7,309 bases of DNA from JBIYSM02 sp044759095 (GCF_044759095.2 NZ_JBIYSM020000081.1:1-7309), one strand, 5' to 3'; numbered from the stretch's first letter, positions 1 through 6,925 are shown. Numbers and translations are program-made. Notes: generated from the letters alone by a model not told the origin.

Positions 1-98
1 AAAAACGAAGCAACGGGGGCTTAGTTTGCTATTGCCAAAAAGGCCTGTTCTAAGTCACTTAGATTTTCAGGGTAGAATTTATAAAATTGGACATCAAA
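1..98. other. Left-edge segment, no supportable gene
   Basis: This AT-richer stretch carries no gene I can support. On the plus strand one frame reads seven codons (K N E A T G A) and stops at 22-24; this could be the tail of a gene lying to the left, but seven codons prove nothing. A second plus frame stays open from base 2 to about 196 without a convincing start, and it runs straight through the GC-rich foldable segment, so I treat it as chance. A TATAAAAT-like -10 lies at 80-87 but lacks a good -35. It could start a short RNA near 92. Confidence 0.3.
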
Positions 99-212
99 TA
101 CAGCCACAAGGAAAGGGTTCGGGGCCCCGCCCGGCGAAGAAAGGGACCCCACTCGGCACAGCGATGGCTAACGCCGAGTGGGTCGAGGATAGCTAAAGTC
201 GGCTGGGTTTTC
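99..212. ncRNA. Candidate structured RNA or mobile-element end of unknown family
   Basis: A GC-rich block sits inside AT-rich flanks. It contains a perfect 10-bp stem, 148-157 with 173-182, whose 15-nt loop holds a small inner AGC-GATG-GCT hairpin. The stem extends by two pairs (145-146 with 183-184) past one bulged C. An outer closing helix is possible between CAGCC at 101-105 and GGCTG at 201-205. A competing hairpin (121-128 with 143-150) uses the same C-run as the main stem, so two exclusive folds exist. I compared it by eye with T-box, SAM, lysine, TPP, cobalamin, purine, c-di-GMP and c-di-AMP motifs, SRP RNA and 6S RNA, and saw no match. It lies upstream of the livJ promoter, so it is not simply the livJ leader. 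Strand is unresolved. It may be a small RNA, a riboswitch-like relic, or the RNA-encoding end of an IS200/IS605-type element. Confidence 0.25.
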
Positions 213-235
213 TTACGAGGGGGAGACATAATCGT

Positions 236-264
236 TTGCATTTTCTAATAATTTTTATTAAAAT
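236..264 (+). promoter_or_regulatory. Sigma-A promoter of the liv operon
   Basis: TTGCAT at 236-241 and TAAAAT at 259-264 are separated by exactly 17 bp, in a very AT-rich stretch. Transcription would begin near 271, giving a leader of about 40 nt before the livJ start codon. No other hexamer pair in the preceding region is as good. Confidence 0.65.
239..253 (+). promoter_or_regulatory. CodY-like operator between -35 and -10 of the liv promoter
   Basis: Compared with the known CodY consensus AATTTTCWGAAAATT, this 15-bp stretch matches 12 positions; the mismatches are the first base, the central G and one A of the right arm. It overlaps the -35 and fills the promoter spacer, where a bound repressor would block RNA polymerase. 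CodY represses branched-chain amino acid transport and synthesis genes in many Firmicutes when isoleucine, leucine, valine and GTP are plentiful, which fits the operon it precedes. AT-rich DNA gives such matches by chance, so this stays a candidate. Confidence 0.4.
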
Positions 265-286
265 GAATAAATGCAATATTTATTCA
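264..286. promoter_or_regulatory. Perfect 9-bp dyad over the liv transcription start
   Basis: TGAATAAAT at 264-272 and ATTTATTCA at 278-286 are exact inverted repeats around a 5-bp centre (GCAAT). The dyad starts at the last base of the -10 and covers the predicted start site near 271, a classic repressor position. The outer half-sites TGAAT and ATTCA resemble those of arginine (ArgR/AhrC) boxes, but the arm spacing is not that of the 18-bp ARG box, so I do not assign a regulator. A second inverted repeat, TTGCATTT at 236-243 with AAATGCAA at 269-276, brackets the whole promoter. Confidence 0.5.
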
Positions 287-310
287 CTTGTACAAACCAA
301 GGAGGTCACT

Positions 311-1504
311 ATGAAAAGGTCACGTCTTTTTCAATCCCTTGCAACATTAACAATAGGGGCCATGATACTTGCAGGATGCGGCGGCGGAAGTCCTGCCTCA
401 AGCGGAACTCCCGCTTCCGGGTCAAGCGGCGGGACAAGCTCTGGAAGTGCCGGCGGCCAGGAGATCACTGCGAAAATTGGCGTCGTAAGCTTTCTTTCCG
501 GCTCGGGTGCGGCTTACGGTGAAGCGCAGAAGAACGGTTTGGAGCTGGCATTGGCCGAACTGAATGAAGCAAATAAAGGAAAGCTGAAGATCGAGCTGCA
601 GTTTGAAGATTCGGGCGGCAAAAAGGAAAGCGCGATCAATGCGGTAAACAAGCTGATCAACCAGGATCAGGTGGTTGCCATTATCGGACCTACCTTGTCC
701 GGTGAAATGTTTGCGGCCGGTCCGGTAGCCAATGAAGCCGAGACACCGATTTTTGGCATCTCCAATACAGCGGAAGGCATCAACGATATTGGCGAATACG
801 TATTCCGCAACTCCCTGCCCGAGTCGATCGCCATTCCGACTGCGATGAAAGCGGCTGTAGAGAAAAAAGGTTTGAAAAAGGCAGCCTTCATTTATGCATC
901 CAATGACGATTTTTCCGTCTCCGGATTCAAAACGATGAAAGCGACAGCCGAAAAGCTTGGTCTGGAAAATCTGGGTGAAGCCACGTTCTCTAACGGAGAC
1001 GTCGATTTCTCCGCGCAATTGACCAAGATCAAGGAATTGAACCCGGATGTGCTGTTTGTCTCGGCCTTGTATAAAGAAGGCTCCCTGGTCGTGAAAAAAG
1101 CACGCGAGCTGGGAATTACAGCCACAATTCTCGGCGGAAACGGATTCAACAACCCGCAGGTATTTGCGATTGCCGGCCCGGCTGCGGAAGGCTTGATTGT
1201 CGCAACCCCGTTCAGCCCGGAGAAAAAGGACGACAAGGTTCAAGCATTTGTGAAAGCGTTCGAGGCAAAATACGGCAAAAAGCCGGATCAGTTCGCAGCT
1301 CAGGCGTACGACGCGCTGCACATCATGTCCCAGTCCCTGTTGGCTGCAGGAAAAGCTGACCGCGAAGCCCTTCGCGATCAGTTGGCTCAATTGAAAGACT
1401 TCCAGGGTGTATCCGGCAACCTCTCCTTTGACGAGAAACGGAATCCGATCGGCGATGCGGTAGTCGTCGTAGCGAAAGACGGAAAATATGTTCCATTTGA
1501 ATAA
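311..1504 (+). CDS. livJ: Branched-chain amino acid ABC transporter, substrate-binding lipoprotein (LivJ/LivK type)
   Basis: This 397-residue receptor captures substrate outside the membrane and delivers it to the LivHMGF importer. The start is ATG 311 because a perfect AAGGAGG lies at 299-305, five bases upstream; in-frame ATGs at 236 and 263 lie in the promoter. Residues 1-23 form a lipoprotein signal (basic Lys-Arg start, hydrophobic core, lipobox LAGC), so Cys23 should be lipidated. A Gly/Ser-rich tether follows (about 24-50), then a type 1 periplasmic-binding-protein fold starting at KIGVVSFLSG (55-64). The segment GPTLSGEM (126-133) is where this family contacts the amino-acid group of the ligand. 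Length and gene order fit LivJ. The exact ligand cannot be read from sequence: related receptors bind leucine, isoleucine and valine, but others in this superfamily bind amides, urea or aromatic acids. Confidence 0.92.
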   Translation: MKRSRLFQSLATLTIGAMILAGCGGGSPASSGTPASGSSGGTSSGSAGGQEITAKIGVVSFLSGSGAAYGEAQKNGLELALAELNEANKGKLKIELQFEDSGGKKESAINAVNKLINQDQVVAIIGPTLSGEMFAAGPVANEAETPIFGISNTAEGINDIGEYVFRNSLPESIAIPTAMKAAVEKKGLKKAAFIYASNDDFSVSGFKTMKATAEKLGLENLGEATFSNGDVDFSAQLTKIKELNPDVLFVSALYKEGSLVVKKARELGITATILGGNGFNNPQVFAIAGPAAEGLIVATPFSPEKKDDKVQAFVKAFEAKYGKKPDQFAAQAYDALHIMSQSLLAAGKADREALRDQLAQLKDFQGVSGNLSFDEKRNPIGDAVVVVAKDGKYVPFE

Positions 1505-1540
1505 TTTCAGCGCAAGGCAGCATTGACAACAAAGCGGCAT

Positions 1541-1571
1541 TTGCCCGGGGGTGCCCGGGCAATTTGTTTGT
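1541..1571 (+). terminator. Intercistronic hairpin with weak T-tail, livJ-livH
   Basis: A perfect 9-bp GC-rich stem, TTGCCCGGG at 1541-1549 with CCCGGGCAA at 1554-1562 and a GGTG loop, is followed by TTTGTTTGT rather than an unbroken T-run. It would act as a leaky terminator or as a block to 3' exonucleases protecting the livJ message. Either would make more receptor than permease, as is usual for binding-protein operons. Confidence 0.6.
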
Positions 1572-1595
1572 ACTCCGATAGCGAGGTGAGGCAGT

Positions 1596-2462
1596 TTGTT
1601 TTGGCAGCAATTCGTCAACGGCTTAACGGTGGGCAGTACCTACTCGTTGATCGCGCTGGGATACACACTGATTTTCGGTGTCCTGGGAATCATTAACATG
1701 GCGCACGGGCAAATCTTTATTTTCGGCTCCCTGGTCGGTCTTGTCCTGATGACAAGCGGCCAGATGCCGCTCGTCGCCGCATTGCTCGCAGCAGTCGTGA
1801 TTTCCGCTGTTCTGGGGCTCATTCTCGAATATACGGCACTGCGCCCTTTGCGAAAGAAAAATGTCCCGCATCTTGCCTCGCTGATTAGCACCATCGGATT
1901 TGCCATTTTGGTGGAAGAGGCGATGCACAAATGGTTTGGAGCCGATTCGCGAGCATTTCCCCAAACATTCGGAGACCAAGTGTTTGATCTTGGGCTGGTA
2001 CAGCTGCGCAGCGTCGACATCCTCATTTTGGCCATTTCCCTGGTGTTGATGTTTGCGCTTCACTTCTGGATCAAGCGAACAAAAATGGGAAAAGCGATCC
2101 GGGCAACGGCAGAAAACAGCGATACAGCCAATCTCCTTGGAATCAACACCAACATGGTGATCGTCGTTACCGTGATGCTCGCTTCTGCGCTTGGCGGTGT
2201 GGCTGGCATCCTGATCGGCATGGCCTATTCCGCACTGATACCGACAATGGGTCTTACCCTGGGATTCAAAGGCTTGGCCGTTCTGATTTTGGGCGGGGTG
2301 GGAAGCATTCCCGGTGCGATGGCATGCGGGATCCTGCTGGGTATTATCGAAGTCTTTTCCGTGGCGTACGGGGATTCATCGTACAGGGACGCTGTCGCAT
2401 TTGGACTGATCATACTCATCTTGTTGTTGAGGCCTGAGGGATTATTCGGTCGCAAGGTATAG
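1596..2462 (+). CDS. livH: Branched-chain amino acid ABC transporter permease LivH
   Basis: LivH is one of two membrane subunits forming the translocation channel; it pairs with LivM. The protein has 288 residues, the normal length, and consists mostly of hydrophobic helices broken by short polar loops. Family landmarks are visible: an N-terminal GSTYSLIALGYTLIFGVLGI stretch, the cytoplasmic segment ASALGGVAGILIG that contacts the ATPases, and the C-terminal ending RPEGLFGRKV typical of LivH. The start is an uncommon TTG at 1596, chosen because GAGGTGAGG at 1583-1591 stands just upstream and the translation from this point matches the normal LivH N-terminus (FWQQFVNGLTVGSTYSL). The gene follows livJ after about 90 bp containing a hairpin and precedes livM by 15 bp. 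Together, the TTG start and the hairpin should lower its output relative to livJ. Confidence 0.93.
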   Translation: MFWQQFVNGLTVGSTYSLIALGYTLIFGVLGIINMAHGQIFIFGSLVGLVLMTSGQMPLVAALLAAVVISAVLGLILEYTALRPLRKKNVPHLASLISTIGFAILVEEAMHKWFGADSRAFPQTFGDQVFDLGLVQLRSVDILILAISLVLMFALHFWIKRTKMGKAIRATAENSDTANLLGINTNMVIVVTVMLASALGGVAGILIGMAYSALIPTMGLTLGFKGLAVLILGGVGSIPGAMACGILLGIIEVFSVAYGDSSYRDAVAFGLIILILLLRPEGLFGRKV

Positions 2463-2477
2463 GGGGTGACGCAAGAG

Positions 2478-3440
2478 ATGGACTTACTGAATCCGTACAA
2501 TATCCAGGTCATTACATTTATCGTGTTAAACGGCATTCTGGCGATCAGCATTTACCTCACGCTGGCTACCGGTCAGCTTTCCCTCGGACATGCCGGCTTT
2601 ATGAGCATTGGTGCGTACACTGCCAGCATCCTGACCAAGCAAGCGGATTTGCCGCTCTTTGTTGCTGTTGGACTGGGAGCGCTGGCAGCGGGTGTCATTG
2701 CTCTTTTGATCGGTGCGCCGACACTTAAATTGCACGGGTTGTATTTGGCGATTGCCACGCTTGGTTTCGGCGAGGTGGTTCGGGTCATTCTGCTCAATCT
2801 GGAGATCACCAACGGAGCTCTTGGTCTTACCGGTTTGCAGTCGATCGGCAACTACCTGTACGAATGGGAGAAGGCATTGGGGATCAACGCGCAAGCTGTC
2901 GGCGTATCCGTTTTGCAAATGAAAGCCCTCTCCACCCTTGTTTTTCTGCTGTTCCTGTTTTCGCTGATTCTGTTCCTCACCTTGCGATTGAATCGTTCCC
3001 GGATCGGGCGCGCCTTTGAGGCGATCAAGGCGGACGAAACGGCGGCAAGAGCGATGGGGCTCCCTGTTTCCTCCTACAAAATGCTTGCTTTCATCATCGG
3101 TTCCGTATTGGCCGGTTTGTGCGGGGGCTTGTTTGCGCACATTACCACGACGATCACACCCGATGATTTCAACTATCACAAGGTGGTAGAAATTCTCTCC
3201 TTTGCCGTCATTGGCGGAAGCGAGATTGTATGGGGTCCGCTGTTCGGGGCGTTGGTCCTTACATCGCTGCCGGAAGTGCTGCGGGGGCTGGCCGAATACA
3301 AAATGTTCATGTACGGCGCGATCATGGTCGGTGTGATGGCTTTCCGTCCGCATGGTCTGATCGGGGCAGACACGTTTCATACCCTTTTTCGCCGCCGCAA
3401 ACCAACACAAGCGGTAAGCGAAGCGAAGGAGGAGTGCTGA
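2478..3440 (+). CDS. livM: Branched-chain amino acid ABC transporter permease LivM
   Basis: LivM is the second permease subunit, partner of LivH. From ATG 2478 the protein has 320 residues. I prefer this start to the in-frame GTG at 2466 because AGGGGGTGA at 2461-2469 makes a strong ribosome binding site eight bases before the ATG, while the GTG would sit inside that site and lack one of its own. The LivM hallmark ATGQLSLGHAGFMSIGAY lies at residues 30-47. Several further hydrophobic helices follow, then the cytoplasmic ATPase-contact region around EAIKADETAARAMGL and the ending RPHGLIG plus a short basic and acidic tail. The stop codon is separated from the livG start by a single base, so translation of the two genes is probably coupled. 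Confidence 0.93.
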   Translation: MDLLNPYNIQVITFIVLNGILAISIYLTLATGQLSLGHAGFMSIGAYTASILTKQADLPLFVAVGLGALAAGVIALLIGAPTLKLHGLYLAIATLGFGEVVRVILLNLEITNGALGLTGLQSIGNYLYEWEKALGINAQAVGVSVLQMKALSTLVFLLFLFSLILFLTLRLNRSRIGRAFEAIKADETAARAMGLPVSSYKMLAFIIGSVLAGLCGGLFAHITTTITPDDFNYHKVVEILSFAVIGGSEIVWGPLFGALVLTSLPEVLRGLAEYKMFMYGAIMVGVMAFRPHGLIGADTFHTLFRRRKPTQAVSEAKEEC

Positions 3441-3441
3441 C

Positions 3442-4203
3442 GTGTTGCTGGAACTAAAGAAGATCGGAAAAAGCTTCGGCGGAATTACAGCGCTCCGTGA
3501 CGTCTCGTTTGCTGTGAACGAAGGGGAAATCGTCGGGTTGATTGGACCAAACGGAGCGGGGAAAACGACGATTTTTAACATGGCCACCGGCATTTTTGAA
3601 CCGACGACGGGAGAGGTAACCTTTGCCGGCCAGAAACTAAACGGAATGCAGCCCCACAAGATCACGGAAATGGGTGTGGCGCGCACATTTCAAAACATTC
3701 GGCTCTTTGGTCACATGAGCGCCCTGGATAACGTAAAGGTGGGCTGCCATACGCGGATGAGCGCCGGATTCTGGGCATCGCTGTTACGGTCGCCGCAGCA
3801 GCGCAGAGAAGAACGGGAGGTCCATGCCAAGGCGGAGGAATTGCTCGATTTTGTCGGCTTGTCCGGTGTGCGGGATGTCCGCGCTGATACCCTGGCCTAC
3901 GGACAGCAGCGTCGCCTGGAAATCGCCCGGGCATTGGCCACGCAGCCGAAGCTGCTTTTGCTGGATGAACCAGCAGCGGGAATGATCGAGAGTGAAACCA
4001 AGGCATTGATGGAACTGGTCAAAAACATTCGCGACAGGGGCACAACCGTGCTGCTGGTTGAACACGACATGGGCCTGGTGATGAACTTGTGCGAAAAGGT
4101 GGTTTGCATCAACTTCGGCGTGAAGATCGCCGAAGGGACACCGGCAGAGGTGCAAGCCAATCCCGATGTGATTGAAGCCTACCTCGGCAAGGAGGAGGAG
4201 TAG
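3442..4203 (+). CDS. livG: Branched-chain amino acid ABC transporter ATP-binding protein LivG
   Basis: LivG is a cytoplasmic ATPase that pairs with LivF to power uptake. It has 253 residues from GTG 3442, preceded by AAGGAGGAG at 3427-3435 inside the end of livM. All core ABC motifs are present: Walker A GPNGAGKTT (35-43), Q-loop RTFQN (81-85), signature LAYGQQRR (151-158), Walker B LLLLDEP (171-177) and switch histidine H208. The signature lacks the LSGGQ form, which is normal for LivG. The insert between Q-loop and signature (about 100-130) is also a LivG trait. One oddity: the D-loop region reads AAGMIESE (178-185), where LivG proteins usually have an Asn-Pro after AAGM. The gene sits between livM and livF, spacing one base on each side. 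Confidence 0.93.
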   Translation: MLLELKKIGKSFGGITALRDVSFAVNEGEIVGLIGPNGAGKTTIFNMATGIFEPTTGEVTFAGQKLNGMQPHKITEMGVARTFQNIRLFGHMSALDNVKVGCHTRMSAGFWASLLRSPQQRREEREVHAKAEELLDFVGLSGVRDVRADTLAYGQQRRLEIARALATQPKLLLLDEPAAGMIESETKALMELVKNIRDRGTTVLLVEHDMGLVMNLCEKVVCINFGVKIAEGTPAEVQANPDVIEAYLGKEEE

Positions 4204-4204
4204 G

Positions 4205-4921
4205 ATGCTCACCATACAGAATCTCAGCACGTCGTACGGGCAAATCAAGGCCATCAAGGGAATTTCCCTTGAAGTTCCCGCCGGAAAAATTGTCTCCCTG
4301 ATCGGGGCAAATGGCGCCGGCAAGACGACAACCATGCGAACCATTGCGGGACAACTGTCGCCTCAAAGCGGCACCATTACGTTTCAGGGACAGCGGATTG
4401 AAGGATGGAAGCCGCACAAGATCGTAAAGGCGGGCTTGGCTCTGGTTCCGGAAGGACGCGCCATTCTCGGAAAAATGACTGTCCAGGAGAACCTGGAAAT
4501 GGGAGCGTTTCAGCGCAAAGATCCAGCAGGGATCAAAGAGGATATGGAAAAGATGATGACCTGGTTCCCCATTTTGAAAGAGAGACGAAACCAGCTGGGA
4601 GGCACGATGTCAGGGGGACAACAGCAAATGCTGGCCATTGCGCGCGCCCTGATGTCGAGACCGAAGCTGCTTTTGTTGGACGAACCTTCCATGGGACTGG
4701 CTCCCCTTGTCGTTTCGGATATTTTCAAGGTGATCACCCAGATCAATCGCGAAGGAACGACTGTGCTGATCGTCGAGCAAAATGTCAAGCAGGCGTTGAA
4801 AATTGCGGATTACGGATACGTCCTGGAGGCGGGAAAGATTGTTCTCGAAGGTACCGGGGAGTCGCTGTTGAATGATGAACGGGTAAAAGAAGCCTATTTG
4901 GGCGGTCGGAAACACGCATGA
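4205..4921 (+). CDS. livF: Branched-chain amino acid ABC transporter ATP-binding protein LivF
   Basis: LivF is the second ATPase of the importer. It has 238 residues from ATG 4205; an upstream in-frame ATG at 4172 lies inside livG and is rejected because a repeated AGGAGG stretch (4189-4200) points to 4205 and the protein then begins MLTIQNLSTSYG as LivF proteins do. Motifs: Walker A GANGAGKTT (34-42), the LivF-specific segment LVPEGRAIL (80-88), signature MSGGQQQM (135-142), Walker B LLLLDEPSMGLAP (155-167), and EQN (191-193), where LivF proteins commonly have Gln in place of the switch His. The gene closes the operon: a strong terminator follows 16 bp after its stop codon. Short DNA identities with livG near the Walker B region reflect paralogy. 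Confidence 0.93.
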   Translation: MLTIQNLSTSYGQIKAIKGISLEVPAGKIVSLIGANGAGKTTTMRTIAGQLSPQSGTITFQGQRIEGWKPHKIVKAGLALVPEGRAILGKMTVQENLEMGAFQRKDPAGIKEDMEKMMTWFPILKERRNQLGGTMSGGQQQMLAIARALMSRPKLLLLDEPSMGLAPLVVSDIFKVITQINREGTTVLIVEQNVKQALKIADYGYVLEAGKIVLEGTGESLLNDERVKEAYLGGRKHA

Positions 4922-4937
4922 CCCTCACGAGAGGAAG

Positions 4938-4968
4938 AAACTGTCGACTTGTGTTCGGCAGTTTTTTT
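4938..4968 (+). terminator. Intrinsic terminator of the liv operon
   Basis: AAACTGTCGA at 4938-4947 pairs with TCGGCAGTTT at 4955-4964 (10 bp, one G-T pair), loop of seven bases, with seven Ts at 4962-4968. It follows livF directly and isolates uvrC from liv transcription. Confidence 0.88.
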
Positions 4969-4975
4969 CGTGTGG

Positions 4976-5009
4976 AAAACGTGATACCATGTTCATCGAA
5001 ACACGTTTT
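4976..5009. repeat. 8-bp inverted repeat in the uvrC leader
   Basis: AAAACGTG at 4976-4983 and CACGTTTT at 5002-5009 are exact inverted repeats 18 bp apart, upstream of the uvrC ribosome binding site. An extended -10-like TGATACCAT (4982-4990) lies at its left arm, but no convincing -35 exists, so the uvrC promoter remains unassigned. The repeat could be an operator or a long-loop hairpin. No LexA box of the Bacillus type (CGAACNNNNGTTCG) is visible here. Confidence 0.3.
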
Positions 5010-5042
5010 TTACTGGTTGGAGAACGAAAGGAGGGGGCAGCC

Positions 5043-6830
5043 GTGAAGAGCTCCTTGAAAGACAAACTGGCAGTCCTGCCGGATAAGCCGGGCTGCTACC
5101 TGATGAAGAACGACAAAGGAGAAATCATCTACGTCGGCAAGGCCAAAGTGCTGAAAAACCGCGTGCGATCGTATTTTACCGGCAGCCACGACGGCAAGAC
5201 GCAGCTTTTGGTCAGTGAAATCGCCGATTTTGAATATATCGTCGTCTCGTCTCCGATCGAAGCGTTGATTTTGGAGTGCAACCTGATCAAAAAGCACGAT
5301 CCGCGCTACAATGTCATGCTGAAGGACGACAAGACGTACCCGTACATCAAGATTACCAACGAACCGCAGCCTCGTTTGGAGATCACCCGCAAAGTGGTAA
5401 AGGACAAGGCGCGTTATTTCGGACCATACGCGAATGCAGGTGCCGCTTCGGAAGTGAAGAAGCTCCTGGACCGACTCTACCCGCTGCGCAAATGCAAGAC
5501 GATGCCAAAGCAGGTGTGCCTGTACTACCATTTGGGCCAATGCCTCGCTCCTTGTGTGCACGACGTTGACCCGGCGGAAAACCAGCGTCTGGTGGAGGAG
5601 ATTTCCAGGTTCCTCGACGGAGGACACGAAGCCATGAAGCAGCAGTTGACGGAAAAGATGATGCAGGCCGCGGAAAACATGGAGTTTGAGCGGGCCAAGG
5701 AATTGCGGGACCAGATCCGCAGCATCGAGGCCGTCATGGAGAAGCAGAAAGTGACGCTCACTGATACCATTGACCGCGACATCATTGGCTTTGCCGTGGA
5801 GAAAGGCTGGATGTGCATTCAGGTCTTTTACATGCGGCAGGGCAAGATGATTGAGCGGGAGACGACCTCGTTTCCCTACTACGGCGAAGAGGCGGAAGAC
5901 TTCATGTCGTTCGTCACCCAGTTCTACTACGACAAGCAGCAGGCGCTGCCCAAGGAGATTCTGCTGCCGGAACAGAGCGAGCCGGAGCTTCTGGCCGAAT
6001 GGCTGGGGGTAAAGGTACTGACTCCGAAGCGGGGCAAGAAGTTTGAGCTGGTGCAAATGGCCAACGAAAATGCGCGGATTGCCCTGCAGGAGAAGTTTGC
6101 GCTCATGTCCAAAGACGACGCCCGCACGATTCAGGCGGTGCACAACCTGGGACATGTGCTGGGGATCGGCACGCCGCACCGGATCGAAGCGTTCGACAAC
6201 TCCAACATCCAGGGGACGGAACCCGTTTCCGCCATGGTCGTATTTACCGACGGACGCCCCGACAAAAAGGAGTATCGCAAGTTCAAGATTCAAAGCGTGC
6301 AGGGACCGGACGATTACGGGTCCATGCGGGAAGTGATCCGGCGCCGTTACACCCGTCTCTTGAAGGAAAATCTGCCGATGCCTGATCTGATCGTGATCGA
6401 CGGCGGCAAGGGGCAAATCAGCGCGGCGATGGACGTGCTGGAAAACGAGCTGGGACTTTATATTCCTGTGTGCGGCCTGGCCAAGGACGACAAGCACAAG
6501 ACGGCCCAGCTGCTGTTCGGCGATCCGCCGGAGCCGGTTGAACTGAAGCGCGACAGTTACGAGTTTTACCTGCTGCAGCGTATTCAGGACGAGGTGCACC
6601 GCTTTGCCATCACCTTCCATCGGCAGGCGCGAAGCAAGTCTCTGCTCTCCTCCCAACTGGATGAAATTCCGGGAATCGGGGAGAAGCGGCGGAAACTGTT
6701 GTTCCAGCACTTCGGATCGCTGAAAAAAATGCGAGAGGCAACCGTAGAGGATTTCCGTCAGCTTGGCATCGGCGACAAGCTCGCCCGAGAGATTATCCGT
6801 CATCTGCGTAAATTGGATACCGAAAGATGA
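5043..6830 (+). CDS. uvrC: Excinuclease ABC subunit C (UvrC)
   Basis: UvrC is recruited by UvrB at DNA lesions and makes both incisions, 3' then 5', in nucleotide excision repair. The product has 595 residues from GTG 5043, chosen because AAAGGAGG at 5027-5034 lies eight bases upstream; an upstream ATG at 4989 lacks a site. Domains in order: GIY-YIG nuclease (GCY 17-19, YVG 30-32, K33, R40, acidic block EALILE 73-78) for the 3' cut; four cysteines C151, C159, C167, C171, matching those that hold an iron-sulfur cluster in other UvrC proteins; UVR motif about 198-233 for UvrB binding; RNase H-like nuclease with D385, D424, D453 and H519 for the 5' cut; two helix-hairpin-helix motifs about 540-590. 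All key residues are present, so it should be active. It is probably transcribed alone, since liv terminates before it and a new promoter follows. Confidence 0.97.
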   Translation: MKSSLKDKLAVLPDKPGCYLMKNDKGEIIYVGKAKVLKNRVRSYFTGSHDGKTQLLVSEIADFEYIVVSSPIEALILECNLIKKHDPRYNVMLKDDKTYPYIKITNEPQPRLEITRKVVKDKARYFGPYANAGAASEVKKLLDRLYPLRKCKTMPKQVCLYYHLGQCLAPCVHDVDPAENQRLVEEISRFLDGGHEAMKQQLTEKMMQAAENMEFERAKELRDQIRSIEAVMEKQKVTLTDTIDRDIIGFAVEKGWMCIQVFYMRQGKMIERETTSFPYYGEEAEDFMSFVTQFYYDKQQALPKEILLPEQSEPELLAEWLGVKVLTPKRGKKFELVQMANENARIALQEKFALMSKDDARTIQAVHNLGHVLGIGTPHRIEAFDNSNIQGTEPVSAMVVFTDGRPDKKEYRKFKIQSVQGPDDYGSMREVIRRRYTRLLKENLPMPDLIVIDGGKGQISAAMDVLENELGLYIPVCGLAKDDKHKTAQLLFGDPPEPVELKRDSYEFYLLQRIQDEVHRFAITFHRQARSKSLLSSQLDEIPGIGEKRRKLLFQHFGSLKKMREATVEDFRQLGIGDKLAREIIRHLRKLDTER

Positions 6831-6851
6831 GGACAATTTAGAAAAAACAAA

Positions 6852-6880
6852 TTGAACCTCCTGTATGAGCGTGATATAAT
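6852..6880 (+). promoter_or_regulatory. Sigma-A promoter of the lysine-riboswitch leader
   Basis: TTGAAC at 6852-6857 and a consensus TATAAT at 6875-6880 are spaced 17 bp apart, with TG at 6872-6873 making an extended -10. Transcription should start near 6887. No terminator separates it from uvrC, so some read-through from uvrC may also enter the leader. CAATTT (6834-6839) and AAATTG (6849-6854) form a small inverted repeat at the -35. Confidence 0.88.
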
Positions 6881-6902
6881 CCCTTTGAAACAGAATAATG
6901 AA

Positions 6903-6925
6903 CCTCACTTCCCTATGGAGTGAGG
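6903..6925 (+). promoter_or_regulatory. Leader hairpin competing with riboswitch helix P1
   Basis: CCTCACT at 6903-6909 pairs perfectly with AGTGAGG at 6919-6925; past a bulged T6910, CC (6911-6912) pairs with GG (6917-6918). This 9-bp hairpin uses bases 6920-6925 of the 5' strand of P1, so it and P1 cannot both be fully formed. It is transcribed before the aptamer. Confidence 0.55.

Noticed and set aside
99..212. T-box leader for branched-chain amino acids upstream of liv
   Set aside because: The T-box sequence and GGUACCGCG-type antiterminator are absent, and the liv promoter lies downstream of the segment.
59..241. 60-residue minus-strand frame over the GC-rich segment
   Set aside because: It coincides with the foldable region, has no clear ribosome binding site and shows no recognisable domain. 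The opposite strand is equally open, as expected for GC-rich structured DNA.
236..310. Upstream in-frame ATGs (236, 263) as starts of livJ
   Set aside because: They lie within the promoter and before the predicted transcript start. The perfect ribosome binding site at 299-305 and the lipoprotein signal peptide both require ATG 311.
422..1618. 398-residue minus-strand frame opposite livJ
   Set aside because: It is an antisense shadow of a clear lipoprotein gene, with cysteine- and arginine-rich composition and no domain signature.
5091..5099. GCY instead of GIY in the UvrC nuclease motif, considered as a mutation
   Set aside because: Bacillales UvrC proteins commonly read GCYLMK here, so this is lineage-normal and not a defect.
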